Shown: piece by piece, positions 15,353 through 23,908 of the stretch
Layout: every line of letters begins with the position of its first letter
How positions within the stretch are numbered: position 1 is the stretch's first letter
Origin: Sulfuritalea sp.
Lineage (GTDB): Bacteria; Pseudomonadota; Gammaproteobacteria; Burkholderiales; Rhodocyclaceae
Length of the DNA: 33,196 nt
Assembly (NCBI GenBank): GCA_016708585.1
Contig: JADJFK010000009.1
Location: forward strand, 1 to 33,196
Direction of reading: 5' to 3'
The notes under the pieces: generated by a model
Told to the model about the DNA's origin: nothing
The model's database searches: none
The model's input: only the letters and a program-made list of their open reading frames with translations
Position numbers and translations under genes: made by a program

Positions 15353-15903
15353 TGGAAACATTGCGCAGGCTCGGCAGCGTGCTGCTCGCCGCCGTCTTCC
15401 TCGGCGGCTGCGCCGGCATCGACGTCGAGCAGTACCGCGCCGAAAAGCCGCAACTCGATATGCGCAAATTCTTCTCCGGCACGGTGGAGGGCTGGGGCAT
15501 GTTCCAGGACCGCTCGGGCAAGGTGATCAAGCGCTTCCATGTCGTGATCGAAGCCAAGTGGGAGGGCGACACCGGCACGCTGGACGAGCGCTTCACCTGG
15601 TCGGACGGCGAAGGCGGCGGCAATCCGCCGCGCCGCGTGTGGACCCTGCGCGACACGGGCAACGGACGCTTCATCGGCACCGCCGGCGACGTGGTCGGCG
15701 AGGCGCTGGGCGAAACGGCCGGCAACGCACTGCGCTGGCGCTACGTGCTGGCGCTCGACGTCGACGGCAAGGTCATCCACGTCGATTTCGATGACTGGAT
15801 GTTCCTGGTCGATGACCGGGTCATGCTCAACCGTTCGCTGATGAGCAAGTACGGCTTCCGGCTCGGCGAAGTCACCCTCTCGCTCCAGCGCAGGACACCA
15901 TGA
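15349..15903 (+). CDS. DUF3833 lipoprotein
   Basis: A protein of 184 residues with a lipoprotein signal peptide (MMETLRRLGSVLLAAVFLGG, cysteine in GGCAG near residue 21). DUF3833 features follow: FFSGTVEGWGMFQDRSGKVI, WKGD-like WEGDTGTLDERFTWSDGE and a beta-rich body with TAGDVVGEALGETAGNALRW. The fold is probably a small beta-barrel/lipocalin-like envelope lipoprotein. It is a regular member of CFA-amine oxidase-DUF1365 clusters; function unknown. Both ends overlap adjacent genes by ATGA. Confidence 0.87.
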   Translation: MMETLRRLGSVLLAAVFLGGCAGIDVEQYRAEKPQLDMRKFFSGTVEGWGMFQDRSGKVIKRFHVVIEAKWEGDTGTLDERFTWSDGEGGGNPPRRVWTLRDTGNGRFIGTAGDVVGEALGETAGNALRWRYVLALDVDGKVIHVDFDDWMFLVDDRVMLNRSLMSKYGFRLGEVTLSLQRRTP

Positions 15904-16667
15904 ACCCGCCCATCCGCGACTGGTCCGCGCAGCGCGTCTGGATCATCGGCGCCTCGTCGGGCATCGGCGCCGCGCTGGCGACGCAACTGTTGCAGCGGGG
16001 CGCACATGTCGCCGTTTCGGCGCGCCGCGCCGAGGCCTTGCAGGCGGTGGTCGCGGACCACGTGGACGCGCGCGCGCTGCCCTTCGACTTCACCGACCAG
16101 ACCGCCTTTGCTGCTGCCTGCGACGAGCTGTTCCGGAACTGGGGCGGCATCGACCTGGTGGTGTTCTGCGCCGGCGCCTATGCGCCGATGCGCGCCTGGC
16201 AGCTCGACGCCAACGACATCGACCGGATGCTCGACATCAACCTGCGCGCGCCGATGGCCGCCGCGGCGCGGCTGATTCCGCGCCTGCTGAAGCAGGGCAG
16301 CGGCGCGCTGGCCTTCGTTTCCAGCGTCGCCGGTTTCCGCGGCCTGCCCAAGGCGGCGGCCTACGGCCCGACCAAGGCGGCGCTGATCAACTTCGCCGAA
16401 ACCCTGTATCTCGACCTCGCCCCGCGCGGCCTCTCGGTCTTCCTCATCAATCCCGGCTTCGTCGCGACGCCGATGACGGCGGCCAACGATTTCGAAATGC
16501 CGGCGCTGATCAGCCCGCAACAGGCAGCGGAAGAAATCATCGCCGGCTTCGGCCGCGGCAGTTTCGAGATCCATTTTCCGCGCCGCTTCACGCACTGGCT
16601 GAAACTGCTGCGCCTGCTGCCCTACGGTCTTTACTTCGCGCTGGTAAGGCGCTTCACCCGATTATGA
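15900..16667 (+). CDS. Short-chain dehydrogenase/reductase
   Basis: A protein of 255 residues. The NAD(P) loop is VWIIGASSGIGAALA near residue 15, the NNAG-equivalent is VVFCAGAYAPM, and the catalytic set is Ser in FVSSVAGFRGLPKAAAYGPT with Tyr and Lys as YGPTKAAL. RR pairs near residue 40 (SARRAE) suggest NADPH preference. After the Rossmann fold comes a basic, hydrophobic C-terminal tail, HWLKLLRLLPYGLYFALVRR, that may touch the membrane. SDRs of this type are usual members of light/singlet-oxygen lipid clusters; the substrate is probably a fatty-acyl or quinone-like molecule (inference). ATGA overlaps at both ends. Confidence 0.9.
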   Translation: MNPPIRDWSAQRVWIIGASSGIGAALATQLLQRGAHVAVSARRAEALQAVVADHVDARALPFDFTDQTAFAAACDELFRNWGGIDLVVFCAGAYAPMRAWQLDANDIDRMLDINLRAPMAAAARLIPRLLKQGSGALAFVSSVAGFRGLPKAAAYGPTKAALINFAETLYLDLAPRGLSVFLINPGFVATPMTAANDFEMPALISPQQAAEEIIAGFGRGSFEIHFPRRFTHWLKLLRLLPYGLYFALVRRFTRL

Positions 16668-17104
16668 CGGCCATGAACGAGACACAAGCCCTGATCGACT
16701 GGTTCGAGCACCTGAGCCCGGCAACGGTCGACCGCGTGCCGGACTTCTACGCCGCGAACGCCGAATTCAAGGACCCGTTCAACGAGGTGCGCGGCACCGA
16801 GGCCATCGCCCGCATCTTCCGCCACATGTTCACCCAGGTCGATGAACCACGCTTCAAGATCGGCAGCCGCTTCGGCGGCGAAGGTGACGAAGGCGACGTG
16901 ATGCTGCTGTGGGACTTCCACTTCCGCACCCGCGGCCGGCGGCCGCAGGCGATCCGCGTGCGCGGCGCCAGCCACCTGCGCTTCGACGCCGCCGGCAAGG
17001 TGGTGCTGCATCGCGACTACTGGGACGCGGCCGAGGAGCTGTATGCCAAGCTGCCCGTGCTGGGCGGGCTGATGCGCTACCTGCAACGCATGGGGCGTGC
17101 CTGA
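16664..17104 (+). CDS. NTF2-like (SnoaL-type) small protein
   Basis: A protein of 146 residues, MTAMNETQALIDWFEHLSPA, then FYAANAEFKDPFNEVRGTEA, IARIFRHMFTQVDEPRFKIG and a body with VMLLWDFHFRTRG and HRDYWDAAEELYAKLPVLGG. This is the nuclear transport factor 2 fold, with the FKDPFN motif typical of the subgroup found next to SDR and CFA genes. Such proteins are isomerases, hydratases or ligand binders; catalytic residues are not evident enough to choose. It is the last gene of the ATGA-linked series, followed 6 bases later by a methyltransferase gene. Confidence 0.87.
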   Translation: MTAMNETQALIDWFEHLSPATVDRVPDFYAANAEFKDPFNEVRGTEAIARIFRHMFTQVDEPRFKIGSRFGGEGDEGDVMLLWDFHFRTRGRRPQAIRVRGASHLRFDAAGKVVLHRDYWDAAEELYAKLPVLGGLMRYLQRMGRA

Positions 17105-17110
17105 CACGCG

Positions 17111-18298
17111 GTGCCGCGCCGTGTCGCAGGCGCCGACTTTTGGCTGAGCCCGACGGTGCACGCAACCGCCGTCGTCGCCATCGAGGCACGCCTGGAATGG
17201 CACAGCGATCAGGCGGCCCATGTCGATCGCCTGTTGGTAAGGCCCCCGGCGCTGCAGGCCGATGACCGCTGGCTGGCGGCGGGCGAAGACGTGCTGCGCG
17301 GCGACACCGCCGCGCTTGACCCGGCGCCTTGGTGCCAGCCCTGCGGGCAGCCGAATCTCGCGCTGGAGCGGGCCGGCTTGCGGCTGCCGGCCGAGCTTGC
17401 CGTCGGCCGCCATTACCCGCGCGGAATCTTCGGCCTGGCGCCGGGCAGCCCGCGCGACATGAGCCCGGTGCGGATGGCGGAGCTTTCGGATAACGGCACG
17501 CTGCAGCTTGACCCCAACCATCCGCTGGCCGCCGCCCAAGCCCGCATGATCCTCGCGCCCGCATCGGCGCCGGCGGCACCCGCGCTGCGGCTCGAAGAAC
17601 TGTTTGCCGGACCCGGCATGCAGGGTCTGCCCGCGGCGCCCGCCCTCGCCTACTTCACGCCCGGAGCCTTCGATCGGTCCGACGCGGCAAGCGACATCGC
17701 CTTCTACACCCGGCCACGCCTGACGCAACACCTCGACGCCCGCTGCCGCGCCGAGCTCGCGACCCTCTACGGCCACCTGCTGCAGCCCGGCATGCGCGTG
17801 CTCGACCTGATGGCCAGCGTCGACAGCCACCTGCCGCCGGCGCCGGCCGGGCTGGAAGTGGCCGGGCTCGGCATGAACGCGGAAGAACTCGCCGCCAACC
17901 CGCGCCTGACGGAACGCGTGGTGCAGGACCTGAACGCCAGCGCCGTCCTGCCCTGGCCCGACGCCGGCTTTGACGCCGTGCTCAATAACGCATCGATCGA
18001 GTACCTACTGCGACCGGCTGCGGTGGTCGCCGATGTGCTGCGCGTGTTGCGTCCCGGCGGCGTGTTTGCCGTGGCCTTTTCCGACCGCTGGTTTCCGACC
18101 CGGGCCATCGCGGTCTGGTCCCGGCTGCACGCCTTCGAGCGCATGGGCCTGGTGCTGAGCCTGCTTTACCAGGCCGGCTTCACCGACCTGCATACCGAGT
18201 CGCTGCGCGGCGCGGCGCGCCCGGCCGACGATCGCTACATCACGGTGCGTGATTTCGCCGATCCGCTGTTCGTGGTCCGGGGCCGCAAACGCGACTGA
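17111..18298 (+). CDS. Methyltransferase with FKBP/SlyD-like N-terminal region
   Basis: A protein of about 395 residues from a GTG at 17111, 6 bases after the NTF2 gene; no good ribosome binding site is visible, so the start is tentative. The C-terminal half is a class I methyltransferase with an unusual motif I, MRVLDLMASVDSHLP, resembling the DLxSSWVSHxP variant of a plant/cyanobacterial clade rather than DxGxGxG. It also has AGFDAVLNNASIEYLLRPAA and VLRVLRPGGVFAVAFSDRWF. The N-terminal part contains RMAELSDNGTLQLDPNHPLA, which resembles the closing strand motif of SlyD-type FKBP prolyl isomerases (V/DxNHPLAG), plus WCQPCG. A PPIase-methyltransferase fusion is therefore suspected. The target is unknown. 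Being last in the operon, it may belong to the same stress response. Confidence 0.75.
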   Translation: MPRRVAGADFWLSPTVHATAVVAIEARLEWHSDQAAHVDRLLVRPPALQADDRWLAAGEDVLRGDTAALDPAPWCQPCGQPNLALERAGLRLPAELAVGRHYPRGIFGLAPGSPRDMSPVRMAELSDNGTLQLDPNHPLAAAQARMILAPASAPAAPALRLEELFAGPGMQGLPAAPALAYFTPGAFDRSDAASDIAFYTRPRLTQHLDARCRAELATLYGHLLQPGMRVLDLMASVDSHLPPAPAGLEVAGLGMNAEELAANPRLTERVVQDLNASAVLPWPDAGFDAVLNNASIEYLLRPAAVVADVLRVLRPGGVFAVAFSDRWFPTRAIAVWSRLHAFERMGLVLSLLYQAGFTDLHTESLRGAARPADDRYITVRDFADPLFVVRGRKRD

Positions 18299-18319
18299 GG
18301 ATGGCGGCCCGCCGCGTGC

Positions 18320-19255
<936 letters not shown>

Positions 19256-19404
19256 GATTTCCTTGTTCCGTTTTGGGGAAAAACCGGTCCGCAGTTTATC
19301 CGCTATCCCGCGAATGCAGGCCTCGGCCGAACCTGCCGGATGCAGGCAATGCGCGGGGAAGCCCGCACAAGGGCACAAGGGGTATGCGCCATGGGCATCC
19401 CGAC

Positions 19405-19433
19405 TTGAATCGGCCCCCGGTTCCCGCTACGCT
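19405..19433 (+). promoter_or_regulatory. Promoter of the Ser-rich secreted protein gene
   Basis: TTGAAT (19405-19410) and TACGCT (19428-19433) with 17-base spacing, about 30 bases upstream of a GGGAGGAG ribosome binding site and the ATG at 19465. The -10 match is moderate. Confidence 0.4.
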
Positions 19434-19464
19434 TCGCCCGTAACCAGACGCGGGAGGAGAAACC

Positions 19465-20055
19465 ATGAAAACCAGATCCGGAACATATACCCTGATCGCC
19501 GCGATGCTGATCGCTTTTTCCGGCGCCAGCGAGGCCGGTCGCGCCGGCAGCAAGTCATCGTCGTCGTCGAAATCGAGCTCGAGTTCCTCATCGACGACAA
19601 GCAAGAAAACCGACAAGGAAGAGGCCGGCCCGGATTCGGGCAAGGGCATCAGCGTCAATTATTCCTCGGGCGGCAGGTCATCCCCGGGCGGCAGCGGTTC
19701 GACGGCCGCGCCGACGGCAGCGGGTGTCGCCGTCGGCGTGGCCGCCGGCGCCGCGTCCGGTGCGGCGGCGGCCAGCACGATGTCGGCGGAAGAGCAGCGG
19801 CAGCAGGCGGAAAAGCAGAAGCAGCAGCTCGAAGCGGCGAAACTCGCCGACGACAAGCGCAAGGCGGAGGAGGCCGGCAAGCAGGAGGAAATGCATCGCC
19901 TGGCCCAGCAGGCGGAGGAGGATCGCAAGCAGGAAGCGATTCGCCTCGCCCAGGAGAAGAAAAAGAAGGAGCAGTTGCGCGCGCAGCTGGAGCTCGAGCG
20001 GCGCTGCACCATCAAGCCGGTCATGACTGACGCCGAGATCGCCCGCTGCAGGTGA
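19465..20055 (+). CDS. Secreted low-complexity and coiled-coil protein
   Basis: The ATG follows GGGAGGAGAAACC. The 196-residue protein has a signal peptide (MKTRSGTYTLIAAMLIAFSG, cleavage near SEAG) and then a Ser/Lys tract (residues ~30-50). A Gly/Ala-rich stretch follows (AAGVAVGVAAGAASGAAAAS), which may form a membrane or oligomerising helix. After that comes a strongly charged coiled coil of about 75 residues rich in Glu, Lys and Gln (EEQRQQAEKQKQQLEAAKLA). The C-terminus has two cysteines (ERRCTIKPVMTDAEIARCR) that could form a disulfide. I do not recognise a family. It probably acts in the periplasm or envelope as a structural or scaffold protein. Confidence 0.7.
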   Translation: MKTRSGTYTLIAAMLIAFSGASEAGRAGSKSSSSSKSSSSSSSTTSKKTDKEEAGPDSGKGISVNYSSGGRSSPGGSGSTAAPTAAGVAVGVAAGAASGAAAASTMSAEEQRQQAEKQKQQLEAAKLADDKRKAEEAGKQEEMHRLAQQAEEDRKQEAIRLAQEKKKKEQLRAQLELERRCTIKPVMTDAEIARCR

Positions 20056-20106
20056 GGCGCAGCCTGCGAATCCGCGCGGCCCGAAGGGTCGGGGACGCGG
20101 GATGGC

Positions 20107-20659
20107 TCAGTCGAAGTAGGTGCGGCCTTCTTCGAAGCGCGCGGCGAACCAGCCCTGCTTCAGGCTTTCGGTGCGCACCTTGCCGCGGCTGTTGGGGGCG
20201 TGCACGAAGCGGTCGTCGCCGATGTAAATGCCGACATGGGAGCGCGGCCGGTTGCGGGTGTTGAAGAAGACCAGGTCGCCGGGCTTGAGTTGTTCCAGCG
20301 GCACCGGCTTGCCTTGGCGGGCCAGGTCGGCCGCCGAACCGGCGAGCCGCAGGTCGACGGATTTCTCGAAGACATAACTGACCATGCCGCTGCAATCGAG
20401 CCCGGCTTCGGGGTTCTTGCCGCCGAAGCGGTAGTCGGTTTCGAGCAGCCCCAGCGCAAACAGCACGACATCGCTGGCCTTGTCCTGGGCGGTCGTCACC
20501 CCCGCCGGGAGCCTTCGCCGCCGGCGCCTTGCGGCCCGGGAGAACTCTCGCTGCCACCGGCGCCGGCGACTGCAGGGCATAGGGCACGGCGCTGCAGGCC
20601 CCCAGCACCAGGGTGGAACCGGCAAGCAGCGTGGCGAGCGAATGGCGTCGGGCCGACAT
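20107..20659 (-). CDS. NlpC/P60-family peptidoglycan endopeptidase lipoprotein (one frame break)
   Basis: From the ATG at 20659 the lipoprotein signal is MSARRHSLATLLAGSTLVLG with the lipidated Cys in GACS. A frame break near a G run at about 20505 separates this from the catalytic domain, which reads ASDVVLFALGLLETDYRFGG, then NPEAGLDCSGMVSYVF (catalytic Cys), PGDLVFFNTRNRPRSHVGIY (catalytic His) and DDRFVHAPNSRGKV. Restored length is about 183 residues. NlpC/P60 enzymes cut the gamma-D-Glu-diaminopimelate bond in peptidoglycan stems; this one would be anchored in the outer membrane facing the periplasm. It is convergent with the Ser-rich protein gene and divergent from the alcohol dehydrogenase gene. 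Confidence 0.85.
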
Positions 20660-20718
20660 GCGGACAAATGTATTCCGCTAGACTGCGCCTGTTAATCCCG
20701 AGCAAGGCAGAAAATCCC

Positions 20719-21846
20719 ATGCAAATCCGCGCCGCCGTCCTCAGCCAGATGGAACAACCTCGCCCCTACGCGCAAACCCGGCCGATCGCGATCGAGACCG
20801 TGAACCTCGCCGGGCCCGGCCCCAACGAGGTGCTGGTGAAGATCACCGCCGCCGGCCTGTGCCATTCCGACCTGTCGATCGTCAACGGCGACCGGCCGCG
20901 GCCGATGCCGATGGCGCTGGGCCACGAGGCCGCCGGCGTGGTCGAGGAAACCGGCCCCGGCATCACCGACCTCAAGCGTGGCGATAGCGTCGCGCTGGTC
21001 TTCGTCCCCAGTTGCGGCCACTGCCTGCCCTGCCTCGAAGGCCGCCCGGCGCTGTGCGAACCCGGCGCCACGGCCAACACCGCCGGCACCATGGTCGGCG
21101 GCCATCGCCACCTGTCGCGCGCCGACGGCACGCCGCTGAACCACCAGGTCGGCGTTTCCTGCTTCGCCGAATACGCCGTGTGCAATCGCGGCTCGCTGGT
21201 CAAGGTCACGCCCGACCTGCCGCAGGACGTCGCCGCCGTGTTCGGCTGCGCCGTGCTGACCGGCGTCGGCGCCGCGATCAATTCGGCGCAAGTAAGGCTC
21301 GGCCAGACCGTGGCCGTGGTCGGCCTGGGCGGCGTCGGCCTTTCCGCCGTGCTGGGGGCGCTGGCCGCCGGTGCGCGCGAGGTGATCGCCATCGACAGCC
21401 TGCCGGCCAAGCTCGAAACCGCGCTGGCGCTGGGCGCGACCCGCGCCTTCCGTGCCGACGATCCCGACCTCGTGGCGCAGGTCAAGGCCGCCACCGGCGG
21501 CGGCGTCGATATCGCGATCGAAGCCGCCAGTTCGGTCAAGGCGCTCGACGCCGCCTACAGGATCACGCGGCGCGGCGGCACCACGGTGACCTGCAGCCTG
21601 CCGCCGCCCTCGCACACCTTCAACGTGCCGGCGGTGAACCTGGTCGCCGAAGAGCGCACGCTGAAGGGCAGCTACCTCGGCTCCTCCGTGCCGGCGCGCG
21701 ACATCCCGCATTACATCGCGCTGTTCCAGGCCGGGCGCCTGCCCGTAGACAAGCTGATCACGCATCGCCTGACACTGGACCAGATCAACGAGGGCTTCGA
21801 CCGGCTGGATTCGGGCGAGGCCGTGCGACAGGTGATCCTGTTTTGA
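20719..21846 (+). CDS. Zinc-dependent alcohol dehydrogenase
   Basis: A protein of 375 residues from the ATG at 20719; longer upstream frames run through the divergent NlpC gene and are rejected. Catalytic zinc ligands lie in AAGLCHSDLS and LGHEAAGVV. The structural zinc loop is CGHCLPCLEGRPALC, and the NAD loop is VAVVGLGGVGLSAVLGALAA. The Asp after it (AIDSL) predicts NAD rather than NADP. It belongs to the class III/long-chain type medium-chain dehydrogenases; the exact alcohol is not evident, and the glutathione-formaldehyde signature is not clear. It stands alone upstream of metK. Confidence 0.9.
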   Translation: MQIRAAVLSQMEQPRPYAQTRPIAIETVNLAGPGPNEVLVKITAAGLCHSDLSIVNGDRPRPMPMALGHEAAGVVEETGPGITDLKRGDSVALVFVPSCGHCLPCLEGRPALCEPGATANTAGTMVGGHRHLSRADGTPLNHQVGVSCFAEYAVCNRGSLVKVTPDLPQDVAAVFGCAVLTGVGAAINSAQVRLGQTVAVVGLGGVGLSAVLGALAAGAREVIAIDSLPAKLETALALGATRAFRADDPDLVAQVKAATGGGVDIAIEAASSVKALDAAYRITRRGGTTVTCSLPPPSHTFNVPAVNLVAEERTLKGSYLGSSVPARDIPHYIALFQAGRLPVDKLITHRLTLDQINEGFDRLDSGEAVRQVILF

Positions 21847-21861
21847 CGCATGGCTTCGATG

Positions 21862-21980
21862 CCCCCCCCGCATCACGAAATACCGTAACGTTGTAATGTC
21901 CCAGGCTGGCAATGGCCGCCCCCCCCCGGGGGGGGCTACCCGGCTCGCTGCCCGAAAATCGCGCGCTGAGCAGCGCTTTT
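21862..21980 (+). promoter_or_regulatory. metK leader with homopolymer arms and a small hairpin plus T-tract
   Basis: The 144-base gap between the dehydrogenase gene and metK contains a run of eight C (21862-21869), a run of nine C followed directly by eight G (21919-21935) that is fully self-complementary, and GCGCT-GAGC-AGCGC followed by TTTT (21963-21980), 10 bases before the metK ATG. No ribosome binding site is visible ahead of that ATG. The last hairpin resembles a short attenuator. It does not match any SAM or SAH riboswitch consensus that I know, so a regulatory role is only suggested. Confidence 0.35.
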
Positions 21981-21990
21981 ATCGATCACG

Positions 21991-23169
21991 ATGAACGTAC
22001 GAACCTACCTATTCACTTCCGAATCCGTTTCGGAAGGCCACCCGGACAAGCTCGCCGACCAGATTTCGGACGCCATCCTCGACGCTTCCCTGGAACGGGA
22101 ACCGAGCGCCAAGGTGGCCTGCGAAACCCTGGTCGCCGACAACCTGATCGTCATCGCCGGCGAATTCCGCACCGCCGACGAAGCCGCGTTCGACGCGATC
22201 CATGACCGCGCCGAAAGCATCGCCCGCCAGGTGCTGCGCGATGCGGGCTACAAGGATGCCGCGACCGGCATCGACCCCGATCGCTGCGAAGTCCAGGTAC
22301 GCTTCAACCACCAGTCGATCCAGATCAACAAGGGCGTGGTGCATGCCGATGGCACGCTCGGCGCCGGCGACCAGGGCCTGATGTTCGGCTTCGCCTGCAA
22401 CGAGACGCCGGAGCTGATGCCCTACCCGATCTGGCTGGCGCACCGGCTGGTGCGGCGCCGGGCCGAACTGCGCAAATCCGGGGCGCTGCCCTGGCTGCGG
22501 CCCGACGCCAAGAGCCAGGTCACGGTGCATTACGAGGGCCACAAGGTGGCCGGCATCGCCGACGTGGTGATCTCGACGCAGATAGCGCGCGATCTCGACC
22601 CGGCCTGGGTGACGCGCGAAGTCACGCGCGAGATCATCGATCCGCTGGTTCCGGCCAAATTGCGCACGCCCGATTTCCGCATTTTCGTGAACCCCGCCGG
22701 CCCCTTCGAGATCGGCGGCCCCAACGGCGACACGGGCCTCACCGGACGCAAGATCATCGTCGACACCTACGGCGGCGCCGCACCGCACGGCGGCGGCGCC
22801 TTCTCCGGCAAGGACCCGAGCAAGGTCGACCGCTCCGCCACCTACATGGCCCGCTACATCGCCAGGAACATTGTCACCGCCGGCCTCGCGCGGCGCTGCC
22901 TGGTGCAGCTCGCCTATGCCATCGGCGTGGCCGAGCCGGTGTCGGTGATGATCGACACGCAGGGCACCGGCAGCGTGCCCCATGACGCGCTGGAGGCGGC
23001 GGTGCGCAAGGTGTTCCGCCTGACGCCTTCCGGTATCATCGCCATGCTCGACCTGGCTCGGCCGATCTACCGGCAGACGGCCGCCTACGGCCACTTCGGC
23101 CGCGACGACATCGACCTCACCTGGGAACGCAGCGACCAGGTCGCGGCGCTGAGGTCGGCGCTGGCGTGA
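21991..23169 (+). CDS. metK: S-adenosylmethionine synthetase
   Basis: A protein of 392 residues, MNVRTYLFTSESVSEGHPDK, with the hallmark motifs GHPDKLADQISDAILD, LGAGDQGLMFGFA and GGGAFSGKDPSKVDRSATYM. It forms SAM from ATP and methionine in the cytoplasm as a homotetramer with K+ and Mg2+. Length is normal and no residues are missing. The start is set by the conserved N-terminus, although no Shine-Dalgarno sequence precedes it. SAM made here is the substrate of the CFA-like and other methyltransferases in the window, but the genes are not in one operon. Confidence 0.97.
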   Translation: MNVRTYLFTSESVSEGHPDKLADQISDAILDASLEREPSAKVACETLVADNLIVIAGEFRTADEAAFDAIHDRAESIARQVLRDAGYKDAATGIDPDRCEVQVRFNHQSIQINKGVVHADGTLGAGDQGLMFGFACNETPELMPYPIWLAHRLVRRRAELRKSGALPWLRPDAKSQVTVHYEGHKVAGIADVVISTQIARDLDPAWVTREVTREIIDPLVPAKLRTPDFRIFVNPAGPFEIGGPNGDTGLTGRKIIVDTYGGAAPHGGGAFSGKDPSKVDRSATYMARYIARNIVTAGLARRCLVQLAYAIGVAEPVSVMIDTQGTGSVPHDALEAAVRKVFRLTPSGIIAMLDLARPIYRQTAAYGHFGRDDIDLTWERSDQVAALRSALA

Positions 23170-23191
23170 CGGCGAAGCTGCGCACCATCGA

Positions 23192-23770
23192 ATGCCTGCA
23201 ATGACCGCCAATACCAAAAACTTCGGCACCCGCTTCGTGATGCTCCGGGAATTGGGCAAAGGCGCGAATGGCGAGGTGCATCTGGCCTTCGACAATTTCC
23301 TGCAGCGGCAGGTTGCGATCAAGATCATCCGCAGGAAGGCAGCCGACGATGCGGAAACCAAGCGGCAGACCCGCAGCCTGTGGCTCAATGAAACGCGCCT
23401 GGCGAAGCTGATGCATCCGTTCATCGTCCAGGTCACGGAAGCCGGCGGGACCGACGACTTCGATTACCCGATCATGGAGCACCTCGCCGGCGGCACCCTG
23501 AAACAGTTCTCCGTCCCCGGCAAGCTGTTGCCGCCCGACCGCATGATCGACATTCTCTACAAGGTGTGCAACGCGCTGGACTATGCCAACAAGATGGGCG
23601 TGCTGCGCCGTGACATCACACCGGAAGGCATCCTGCTGGGCGAAAACAACGCGATAAAGATTGCTGACTTCGGGGCGGCCTACTGCAACGGTGCCGAAGT
23701 TACCCAAGTGCTTTTCGTCGGCTCGCTAAAACGCGTAGGGCCAAAGGAACGCCGAACAGACGCACAGTAG
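23192..23770 (+). pseudogene. Truncated Ser/Thr protein kinase
   Basis: A frame of 192 residues starts MPAMTANTKNFGTRFVMLRE and contains the glycine loop LGKGANGEVH, the ATP lysine VAIKII and an N-lobe similar to bacterial Hanks-type kinases. The catalytic loop reads RRDITPEGILL instead of HRDIKPENILL: the His, Lys and Asn are replaced, while the Asp remains. DFG is present (IADFGAAY). The sequence stops shortly after QVLFVGSLK, exactly where YMAPEQ and the whole C-lobe should follow, so about 80 or more residues are missing. The loss of catalytic residues together with truncation points to a dead remnant rather than a sequencing slip. It lies 22 bases after metK. Confidence 0.75.
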
Positions 23771-23813
23771 CGGACTGCGCATCACTGCCAATGCTCAACA
23801 TTGAATGTCCGCT
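23769..23813. repeat. Nested inverted repeat at the broken end of the kinase remnant
   Basis: AGCGGAC (23769-23775) pairs with GTCCGCT (23807-23813), and inside it CAATG (23789-23793) pairs with CATTG (23799-23803). It overlaps the stop codon of the kinase remnant. It may be the end of a lost mobile element or a hairpin left by recombination. Confidence 0.4.
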
Positions 23814-23908
23814 TTCTCAGGCAGCGAACTTCCGCTTGGCACTGGCCTGCCCGACAGCGTCAGAATCTGAGTGGCCGTCGACAGTCCAAGAACAAACCTA
23901 AACCGTAG

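Noticed and set aside
8388..17145. Additional copies of the 12-mer GCGCCGACTTTT at about 8388, 13338 and 17129
   Set aside because: These lie inside coding regions; two encode Gly-Ala-Asp-Phe in unrelated proteins and one is antisense within the regulator gene, so they are probably chance matches to the core of the intergenic repeat.
20200..20718. Extended N-terminus for the alcohol dehydrogenase
   Set aside because: The extra 170 codons are antisense to the NlpC/P60 gene; the ATG at 20719 matches the family start.
21855..21990. SAH or SAM riboswitch upstream of metK
   Set aside because: The conserved core sequences of the SAH and SAM-I/II classes are not present; only generic hairpins are visible.
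22009..23436. A 475-codon minus-strand frame opposite metK
   Set aside because: Antisense shadow of a complete metK with all family motifs; no family resemblance of its own.
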